Assembly: GCA_028710655.1 (NCBI GenBank)
Contig: JAQTTS010000161.1
Coordinates: 1 to 5,490, forward strand
Direction of reading: 5' to 3'
Origin: Dehalococcoidales bacterium
GTDB taxonomy: Bacteria > Chloroflexota > Dehalococcoidia > Dehalococcoidales > UBA5760
DNA: 5,490 nt
The notes under the pieces were generated by a model. The model saw only the letters and a program-made list of their open reading frames with translations, was not told where the DNA came from and made no database searches. Below, piece by piece: positions 1 through 4,381 of this stretch. How positions within the stretch are numbered: the first letter of the stretch is position 1; every line of letters begins with the position of its first letter. A program made the position numbers and the translations under genes.

Positions 1-151
1 TTGCCTCGGTGTCCGGCTGTTCGTTTTCCTCGGCTTCACCGGTTACCTCGGCTTCCGTCTCTGCCGTTCCAGTTGTCTCGGCGGGTTCGGCTGCCGGTTC
101 GCTTTCAGGCTTGTTTTCCTCGGCTTCGGCTTTCCGGCTGTCACCGGTGAG
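1..151 (-). repeat. Low-complexity acidic tail region of the clamp with a 90-bp-spaced exact 15-mer
   Basis: This stretch encodes the 50 visible residues after Met-Pro-Met: 15 Glu and 2 Asp against 3 basic residues, with much Ala, Pro and Thr. The 15-mer gttttcctcggcttc occurs exactly at 23-37 and 113-127, in the same frame. It encodes Glu-Ala-Glu-Glu-Asn, repeated 30 residues apart. This suggests growth of a disordered tail by duplication; whether a folded domain follows is outside the window. Confidence 0.75.
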
Positions 152-1276
152 CATCGGCATGACCACCAGCTTGTAGCCGTTGGAGCTAAAGAGCATCGGG
201 CTTGACCCATCCACTACCTTAAGCTCCACCATGCCCCCGCAGGCTTTCAGGGCTTCGGCAAGATACTTGCCGTTGACCCTTATCCTGACTTCGCCCTGCG
301 TGTCGGCGGGTATTTCGGTCTGTCCCTTTTCATCGGGACTAGTGAGTATCACCCTGCCTTCACCGGCTATCAGGTCAACCGCATGTCCCTTGTCGTCGGC
401 AAGGGCTTTGAGTGAGCCAACCGCCCTTAACGCCTCGTTGGTGTCAAGGCTGACGTTGGCGGTGAAGCTGTCCGGTATGAGCTTTTCGTATTCGGGAAAA
501 CTGCCCTCGCCGCCCCGCCACTTGTAGCGGATTAGCTCGGTGTCCATGATTAAGCTCATTCCGTCAAGGCTCTCCCCTGCCTTCTCAAAGGCTACCCGCA
601 CCCGCCTTGCCCGCTTCAAGGCGTTTATTACGCCCCTTAGCTCGTCACGATGTATCAGGACTTCTCCCTCATCACCGTCAACGTCAAGGCTTTCTACTGC
701 CAGCCGGTAACCATCGGCACTGACCAGCGTCAACTTACCGTCTTTCACCCTCAAGAGGACACATTGTAAAACAGGGCGATTGTCCTCGGTGGCGGTAAAC
801 GGTAAAACCCTTGACAGGGCTTCCGCCAGTTCAATTGCGCCGAGATTGGGGCTGACAGTATTGCGGGGACTGACACGGACATCGCACATGGTGAGCGGGG
901 TTTTGTCCCCTATCCATGCCATGTCCTCAAGGTGGCTGGTGTTAGCTCCACAGATGACCTTCAGCCTCTTGCCGGTGACCTGCGTCTCGCTAGCATCACC
1001 GTTGGCGGGTATCACTTTTACTATGTTTGACCCGCCGAGTGCTTTCAGGTAACCGAGTAAGCCTTTCCGCCCGATGGTGAAGTCCAAGAGCATCACCCTT
1101 TCGGCTAATGCTCTTGACAGGGCGTTGACCAGTATCGCCTTGTGCGTTACGAAGCCTGAACCTGAACGCTTGCCCTCAATATTCAGTTGTTCTATTTGAC
1201 TAACTCCCTTTTGGTTATCCGGTAAGTGGGCAAGGCTACCGGCTTCACCTAGTAGTAAGCTACCGGTAACCCGCAT
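1..1276 (-). CDS. Divergent DNA polymerase III beta sliding-clamp paralogue with acidic C-terminal tail (3' end outside window)
   Basis: The minus-strand frame is open from 1306 to the left edge; 425 residues are visible from the ATG at 1276. It resembles DnaN, the ring clamp that holds polymerases and repair proteins on DNA. Domain 2 has an Asp-Gly-Tyr-Arg-Leu segment (residues 188-192; E. coli has Asp-Gly-His-Arg-Leu). Domain 3 begins with Phe-Pro-Glu-Tyr-Glu-Lys-Leu-Ile-Pro (260-268). The canonical C-terminal Val-Val-Met-Pro-Met is at 371-375. These are the pocket residues that bind client peptides. Domain 1 is poorly conserved. DnaN normally stops one or two residues after Met-Pro-Met; here at least 50 more acidic residues follow. 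The start is uncertain: ATG 1276 gives about the family's usual length to Met-Pro-Met (375 residues) but has a weak ribosome site. ATG 1093, preceded by GAAAGGGTG, would give 314 and a shortened domain 1. The gene lies 30 bp after the sigma-like gene and is probably co-transcribed. It is unlikely to be the housekeeping clamp given its divergence. Confidence 0.85.
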   Translation of the reverse strand, partial: MRVTGSLLLGEAGSLAHLPDNQKGVSQIEQLNIEGKRSGSGFVTHKAILVNALSRALAERVMLLDFTIGRKGLLGYLKALGGSNIVKVIPANGDASETQVTGKRLKVICGANTSHLEDMAWIGDKTPLTMCDVRVSPRNTVSPNLGAIELAEALSRVLPFTATEDNRPVLQCVLLRVKDGKLTLVSADGYRLAVESLDVDGDEGEVLIHRDELRGVINALKRARRVRVAFEKAGESLDGMSLIMDTELIRYKWRGGEGSFPEYEKLIPDSFTANVSLDTNEALRAVGSLKALADDKGHAVDLIAGEGRVILTSPDEKGQTEIPADTQGEVRIRVNGKYLAEALKACGGMVELKVVDGSSPMLFSSNGYKLVVMPMLTGDSRKAEAEENKPESEPAAEPAETTGTAETEAEVTGEAEENEQPDTEA

Positions 1277-1294
1277 CTCGCTGGCATTACCGGT
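972..1294 (-). repeat. Imperfect direct repeat (972-1003 and 1263-1294) inside the clamp frame
   Basis: The 32 bases at 972-1003 and 1263-1294 match at 26 positions. They lie 291 bp apart, exactly 97 codons, so they are in frame. They encode Gly-Asp-Ala-Ser-Glu-Thr-Gln-Val-Thr-Gly and Gly-Asn-Ala-Ser-Glu-Met-Arg-Val-Thr-Gly. Weaker protein similarity continues for about 15 residues downstream (a shared His-Leu-x-Asp). The 1263-1294 copy contains the proposed ATG at 1276, so the extreme 5' end of the gene may be a duplicated domain-1 fragment. Confidence 0.7.
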
Positions 1295-1306
1295 GCTCCC
1301 ACTATA

Positions 1307-2101
1307 TTAGTTGCGGATTGCAGGGCTAAAAGTAACGCTTGAGAACATCCTTTTTTGTTCTCTTTCTCTGAAGCGTTGTAGATACATCTTGTCTTTAGGC
1401 TCTAGCGGTGTCCCTTCCATGCGTTTGAAAGCTATGTTAATGAGCCTGTCGGGACAGCCTAGCAGGAAGGTCTTGGCATCCGCCCAGGCTTCAAGGTCTA
1501 GGGCTTTATCATCGGCAATCAGGTTGCCCAGGTCGGTTGTGTTGCCATCGGCGTCTATCACCGGCTTGTCAAGGCTCTCCAGACTGATAGCTTTGGGGCA
1601 ACTGCCATATAGATAGTTCTCTTTACAGGCTCGGCGTTGGGCTTTGCTACAGTTCCCGCAGGTCAAGCCGTTGGTGTACTTGTAATGACTTCGCCAGTAA
1701 AGGGCGACTGTCCGGCTGGCAATCCGATACATTCCGGCTTCAGTGAAGGGCTTGTGTCCGTTGTTTCGCTCCACATTGGCAAGGGTCATTATTATATCGT
1801 GGAGTACGTCTCCCTTGTCCTGTTCCCTGACCTTGCCGGAAAATCTGGAAGCTATCCGGTAGTAAGTAAGATACTCGCCGGTGAGCCGGTCGTATCCGTT
1901 GCCGGACACGGCTTGTTTTCTTTGCTGTCTTGACCTAGACTTCAGAGGGCGGGGCTTTGACGTGGCAGTTATACAGCTTGCCGGCTTATGACACCACGGA
2001 CAAACGCCCTGCCTCTCTTTCAGTATCCAGACCTTATGACACCGGTTACAGCATCCCTGTGGTGTATTACCGTCTGGTGCTACAGCTACGCTTGAACTCA
2101 T
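1307..2101 (-). CDS. Sigma-70-like transcription factor with two cysteine clusters (putative zinc modules)
   Basis: This 264-residue protein is not a family I can name, but its layout is that of a sigma-70 factor. Residues 18-37 carry two Cys-x2-Cys knuckles (18/21, 34/37), a zinc-ribbon pattern, followed by a basic linker (49-62). Residues 78-138 are helical and resemble sigma region 2, with an acidic Asp-Val-Leu-His-Asp segment (98-102) and a Tyr-Arg-Ile-Ala-Ser-Arg helix (125-130). A second cluster, Cys-x2-Cys-x7-Cys-x8-Cys, spans 148-168. Residues 173-198 match the usual sigma linker (Ser-Leu-Glu-Ser-Leu-Asp-Lys-Pro, then Leu-Gly-Asn-Leu-Ile-Ala-Asp-Asp). The C-terminus resembles a degenerate region 4. 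Gln-Lys-Arg-Met-Phe (249-253) fits a clamp-binding pentapeptide. The ATG at 2101 is chosen because GGAAAGGGGG precedes it; the frame stays open to an earlier ATG at 2182 that lacks a ribosome site. It is first in a two-gene unit with the clamp paralogue. Alternatively it is a non-sigma regulator or phage-type protein. Confidence 0.75.
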   Translation of the reverse strand: MSSSVAVAPDGNTPQGCCNRCHKVWILKERQGVCPWCHKPASCITATSKPRPLKSRSRQQRKQAVSGNGYDRLTGEYLTYYRIASRFSGKVREQDKGDVLHDIIMTLANVERNNGHKPFTEAGMYRIASRTVALYWRSHYKYTNGLTCGNCSKAQRRACKENYLYGSCPKAISLESLDKPVIDADGNTTDLGNLIADDKALDLEAWADAKTFLLGCPDRLINIAFKRMEGTPLEPKDKMYLQRFREREQKRMFSSVTFSPAIRN

Positions 2102-2105
2102 GTTA

Positions 2106-2115
2106 CCCCCTTTCC
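2106..2115 (-). promoter_or_regulatory. Ribosome binding site of the sigma-like gene
   Basis: On the minus strand GGAAAGGGGG lies 4 nt before the ATG at 2101. No comparable purine tract precedes the upstream in-frame ATGs, so this site decides the start in favour of the 264-residue form. Confidence 0.7.
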
Positions 2116-2232
2116 AAGAGGGCAAGCGTTCACGTTTAGGCTTCTCATATTCAGTTGTTAAAGTGCATGTTTCTAGCTTCATTGTGTAACAAAAATACAA
2201 ATTGAGATACATCAAGAACTAGCTCATTTCTG

Positions 2233-2251
2233 AATCCCCCCCTAGGGGATT
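2233..2251. repeat. GC-rich inverted repeat in the intergenic region
   Basis: AATCCCC (2233-2239) and GGGGATT (2245-2251) form a perfect 7-bp stem around a 5-nt loop. The inner ten bases CCCCTAGGGG (2239-2248) are themselves a perfect palindrome. It lacks a T-tract on either side, so a terminator is unlikely. It sits about 130 bp upstream of the sigma-like start, where an operator for either unit could lie. Confidence 0.5.
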
Positions 2252-2394
2252 GGTGAAGAAATACTGGGGAAATAAAAAGCTCCCTATCCAGATATAAAGC
2301 AGCGGAAAGATGTAAAATTACTATAAATTTCGTTATTTTGGAGCGTTTCTTAATCCCGGTTAATGCGACCCCGCGTCGTCTCCACTTGCTGTTG

Positions 2395-2400
2395 TATAAT
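2395..2400 (+). promoter_or_regulatory. Putative -10 box of the DUF488 / hemerythrin unit
   Basis: A perfect TATAAT lies 30 bp before the ATG at 2430, which predicts a very short 5' leader. No TTGACA-like -35 element is seen at 16-18 bp spacing, and the TG of an extended -10 is absent. The call rests on the hexamer and its position only. Confidence 0.4.
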
Positions 2401-2429
2401 GTAGTTACCATCCCGTGCTGGATATTGCA

Positions 2430-2969
2430 ATGAAGAATCGAAATACCAATACTGTTTTCACTATCGGGCATTCGACACGTCCTTTTGATAAATTTCTTGA
2501 GATATTAGAGATATTTCGTATTGAAATTGTCGCCGATGTCAGGACAATCCCCAAATCCCGGTATAATCCACAATTCAATATTGATAGCGTGAAAGATAGG
2601 CTGGAAGCTCATGGAATTATATATATTCACATGACAGGACTAGGTGGACTACGACAGACGATGATAAATTCCATAAATACAGGGTGGAAGAACCTATCGT
2701 TCCGCGGTTATGCTGACTACATGCAAACATCTGACTTCGAGAATAGTCTGAAGCATCTGATTAAAATAGCTAGGGAAAAGGTTACCGCAATAATGTGTGC
2801 CGAGGCAGTTCCGTGGCGATGTCACAGGTCACTTATCGGCGACGCACTTCTCGTTCGCGGTTTCAAGGTCGAGGATATCATAAGCGATAGAACAAGCACG
2901 CCACACAAACTAACCCCTTGGGCAAGAGTAGATGGCTACGTTATCACCTACCCGGGAGATATACAATGA
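2430..2969 (+). CDS. DUF488 family protein
   Basis: The 179-residue product shows the hallmarks of the DUF488 family. The N-terminal strand is Thr-Ile-Gly-His-Ser (11-15). Next comes Asp-Val-Arg-Thr-Ile-Pro-Lys-Ser-Arg-Tyr-Asn-Pro (36-47), then a Gly-Leu-Gly-Gly segment (70-73). The C-terminal signature is Cys-x-Glu (123-125) followed by Cys-His-Arg (131-133). Conserved Arg, Cys and His residues suggest a catalytic or nucleic-acid/nucleotide-linked role, but the family's biochemical function is not established. It appears full length and cytoplasmic, with no signal peptide or membrane segment. I prefer the ATG at 2430, which lies just before the conserved N-terminal strand. An in-frame GTG at 2415 would add five residues, and neither has a strong ribosome site. 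The hemerythrin-like gene follows after 43 bp on the same strand, so the two may be co-transcribed from the -10 box at 2395. Confidence 0.85.
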   Translation: MKNRNTNTVFTIGHSTRPFDKFLEILEIFRIEIVADVRTIPKSRYNPQFNIDSVKDRLEAHGIIYIHMTGLGGLRQTMINSINTGWKNLSFRGYADYMQTSDFENSLKHLIKIAREKVTAIMCAEAVPWRCHRSLIGDALLVRGFKVEDIISDRTSTPHKLTPWARVDGYVITYPGDIQ

Positions 2970-2998
2970 GGTAATGCCCCTTGAATATTGTCTTTAAA

Positions 2999-3006
2999 AA
3001 GGAGGA
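2999..3006 (+). promoter_or_regulatory. Strong ribosome binding site of the hemerythrin-like gene
   Basis: AAGGAGGA lies 6 nt upstream of the ATG at 3013. It is the strongest Shine-Dalgarno match in the window and fixes that start. Confidence 0.85.
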
Positions 3007-3012
3007 TAGACC

Positions 3013-3456
3013 ATGGAATTCAATATTCCCACATCATTACAGTTAGAGCATAAAGAGTTGCATGCAGAACTAGCGAAGGCTATCGCGGTACCAGGTAAAT
3101 TAGGAAAGGCAGCCCAAAACGTGGCCACGGTACTGGAGCCTCATTTTAAAAAAGAAGAGGAATATGCTTTGCCTCCGCTGGGATTATTGCCTATCCTGGC
3201 AGGAGGTAAAATCAGGCCTGAAATGAGAGCAGTCCTGCTAATGACGGATAGATTGAAGGCCGATCTGCCTCATATGCTGGAAGAGCATAAAACGATCGTG
3301 ACTGCACTACACGATTTGATACAGGAAGCCAGGAAAGCCAGATTATCTGAGCATGAGCGTTTTGCTGAGGAGCTCATTTTACATGCCAAGAATGAGGAGG
3401 AAGTACTCTACCCAGCCGCCCTGCTGGTCGGCCAGTATATTAAACTCAACAAGTAA
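3013..3456 (+). CDS. Hemerythrin HHE cation-binding domain protein
   Basis: The 147-residue, all-helical protein has the metal-ligand pattern of the hemerythrin/HHE family. Candidate ligands are His13 in Leu-Glu-His-Lys-Glu-Leu-His, His44 and Glu48 in Pro-His-Phe-Lys-Lys-Glu, His92 in Glu-Glu-His-Lys, and His124 with Glu128 in His-Ala-Lys-Asn-Glu. The final Glu-Val-Leu-Tyr-Pro is also typical. Family members carry a non-haem di-iron (or other metal) centre and take part in oxygen, NO or redox sensing, iron handling or repair of iron-sulfur proteins; which applies here cannot be read from sequence. It is a single-domain cytoplasmic protein with no fused signalling module. The insertion between the first and second His pairs (about 54-85) is Pro/Gly-rich then helical. 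It is likely co-transcribed with the DUF488 gene and converges with the CBS-domain gene 103 bp away. No convincing terminator hairpin with a T-run was found in that gap. Confidence 0.9.
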   Translation: MEFNIPTSLQLEHKELHAELAKAIAVPGKLGKAAQNVATVLEPHFKKEEEYALPPLGLLPILAGGKIRPEMRAVLLMTDRLKADLPHMLEEHKTIVTALHDLIQEARKARLSEHERFAEELILHAKNEEEVLYPAALLVGQYIKLNK

Positions 3457-3559
3457 CTGACAGAGTATCCAAGAATCTTGACTGGTTCCTTAATTGAATT
3501 TGGACCTGCCGCATAGCCACAGGTTAAAGCTAATTTTGTATTAATACCTGATTTAAATG

Positions 3560-4033
3560 TTACTCCTGAGAAGTCCCCCTGCCATAAGCAAATCCCGACC
3601 ATAGCACCTCGGAGAGGCCCAGATCACCAATTATCCTGCCCTCACCATCAAGTACAGGAATTATGTCTTCTTCATAGTCCAGCATCTTATCTAACGCAGT
3701 TTGAAGAGTATCGCTTTCTTTCACCGACGGCACTCGCGGAACACTGCCGGTCAGATTACTGGCCTTGCGGGCATCTGAGATCCGGAAAATATCGGATACT
3801 GATATCTCGCTTCTTCCCTTGCCGCCCGCTATTTTAATGTGCGCCCACCTTAGCAGGTCAATTCTTGAGACTATCCCTACGTACCGTAGTTTAGAATCCA
3901 TAAGGAAAATCCCTCTTATAGAAGGCTTACGCACAAACTCACCGATAATTTCCGCTACGGATGAATCTGCGTTAATTGACACCGAAACACTACCGTGTAG
4001 TTTGTATACGTCTGATACCAAAGGATTATTCAT
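3560..4033 (-). CDS. Two-CBS-domain protein
   Basis: The 157-residue soluble protein contains a pair of CBS domains and nothing else. The first spans about residues 16-61 (Ser-Val-Ala-Glu-Ile-Ile, ending in Tyr-Val-Gly-Ile-Val-Ser-Arg-Ile-Asp-Leu-Leu). The second spans about 102-147 (Thr-Leu-Gln-Thr-Ala-Leu-Asp-Lys-Met, then Asp-Ile-Ile-Pro-Val-Leu-Asp, then Ile-Ile-Gly-Asp-Leu-Gly). CBS pairs (Bateman modules) commonly bind adenine nucleotides and gate partner proteins, often transporters. It is last in a four-gene operon with two DUF1538 membrane proteins and a P-II-like protein, so energy-state control of that transporter is the natural inference. The ATG at 4033 is preceded by AAAGGAG with 6 nt spacing. 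The gene overlaps the P-II stop by 8 nt, which implies translational coupling. Whether it still binds nucleotide is unknown. Confidence 0.88.
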   Translation of the reverse strand: MNNPLVSDVYKLHGSVSVSINADSSVAEIIGEFVRKPSIRGIFLMDSKLRYVGIVSRIDLLRWAHIKIAGGKGRSEISVSDIFRISDARKASNLTGSVPRVPSVKESDTLQTALDKMLDYEEDIIPVLDGEGRIIGDLGLSEVLWSGFAYGRGTSQE

Positions 4034-4367
4034 TTGTCACTCCTTTGCCATTGCCTGATAAATGAGCTACTCCTACAACCCTCTCGACCGGAACAACGAA
4101 GGCTATTCCTGCCCCGGGTTTTTCTAAGTCACAAGTTTGAACGATTTCCTGGAGTATCGCCTCGTTCTTATCCGGATAGGTAATTGACAGGACGATTTCC
4201 TTTTCCGGTTCTATAGGAATACCCAGTATTGTCTGCTTTTCATGTACGCCCACACCACGTCCCATTAAAATCGTTCCACCCTCAGCTCCGGCATTCATAG
4301 AAGCTTCTAGGACTTTGTCACCCCATCCCTTTCTAACTATGGTAATGATAAGAGACACCTTTAACAT
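4026..4367 (-). CDS. P-II family signalling protein (GlnB/GlnK-like, unusual T-loop)
   Basis: The 113-residue product has the length and layout of P-II trimers. A first strand (Val-Ser-Leu-Ile-Ile-Thr-Ile-Val-Arg-Lys-Gly) is followed by a helix and a Gly-rich turn (Gly-Gly-Thr-Ile-Leu-Met-Gly-Arg-Gly, 30-38). The T-loop region is about 38-55. The C-terminal segment Lys-Pro-Gly-Ala-Gly-Ile-Ala-Phe-Val-Val-Pro-Val-Glu-Arg-Val (83-97) aligns with the GlnB strand that helps form the nucleotide site. The T-loop is short and lacks the uridylylated Tyr-51 of GlnB, so uridylylation is unlikely. P-II proteins sense ATP/ADP and often 2-oxoglutarate, and bind transporters such as AmtB; here the encoded neighbours are DUF1538 membrane proteins. 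I choose ATG 4367 because AGGGGGTGA ends 5 nt before it. The GTG at 4376, which would overlap the upstream stop by 4 nt, lies inside that ribosome site. Confidence 0.88.
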   Translation of the reverse strand: MLKVSLIITIVRKGWGDKVLEASMNAGAEGGTILMGRGVGVHEKQTILGIPIEPEKEIVLSITYPDKNEAILQEIVQTCDLEKPGAGIAFVVPVERVVGVAHLSGNGKGVTNE

Positions 4368-4372
4368 CGATT

Positions 4373-4381
4373 TCACCCCCT
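4373..4381 (-). promoter_or_regulatory. Ribosome binding site of the P-II-like gene overlapping the upstream stop codon
   Basis: AGGGGGTGA on the minus strand contains the TGA stop of the DUF1538 B gene and ends 5 nt before the ATG at 4367. Termination and re-initiation would therefore happen at the same spot, favouring coupled synthesis of transporter and regulator. Confidence 0.7.

Larger units (their letters stand above)
2102..2429. other. Divergent intergenic region between the sigma-like and DUF488 genes
   Basis: This is 328 bp without a convincing gene and visibly AT-richer than the block to its left. It separates leftward genes from rightward genes, so it should hold both promoters. 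I see a -10 box for the rightward unit (2395-2400), a GC-rich inverted repeat (2233-2251), and a possible 16-codon leader frame just before the sigma-like gene (2098-2148, minus). No leftward promoter stands out. No tRNA, att-like repeat or riboswitch-like fold was recognised. Confidence 0.7.

Noticed and set aside
180..1052. Open plus-strand frames opposite the clamp gene (180-527, 780-1052)
   Set aside because: They lie antisense to a frame with clear sliding-clamp motifs, and their translations resemble no family.
1311..2139. Three plus-strand open frames opposite the sigma-like gene (1311-1616, 1637-1933, 1957-2139)
   Set aside because: All are antisense to the better-supported minus-strand gene and lack ribosome sites or recognisable domains.
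2151..2471. Minus-strand open frame of 106 codons across the intergenic region
   Set aside because: It overlaps the start of the DUF488 gene and the -10 box, shows no domain, and its translation looks like random AT-rich sequence.
3011..3021. CCATGGAATTC at the hemerythrin start looks like adjacent NcoI and EcoRI cloning sites
   Set aside because: The surrounding ribosome site, protein N-terminus and upstream gene are all natural in character, so this is most likely coincidence and not vector sequence.
3504..3524. ACCTG/CAGGT hairpin in the convergent gap as a terminator
   Set aside because: The stem is only 5 bp with an 11-nt loop, mismatches follow, and there is no clean T-run directly after it.
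3408..3602. Minus-strand open frame of 64 codons between the hemerythrin and CBS genes
   Set aside because: It overlaps both neighbouring genes, has no ribosome site and no recognisable motif.
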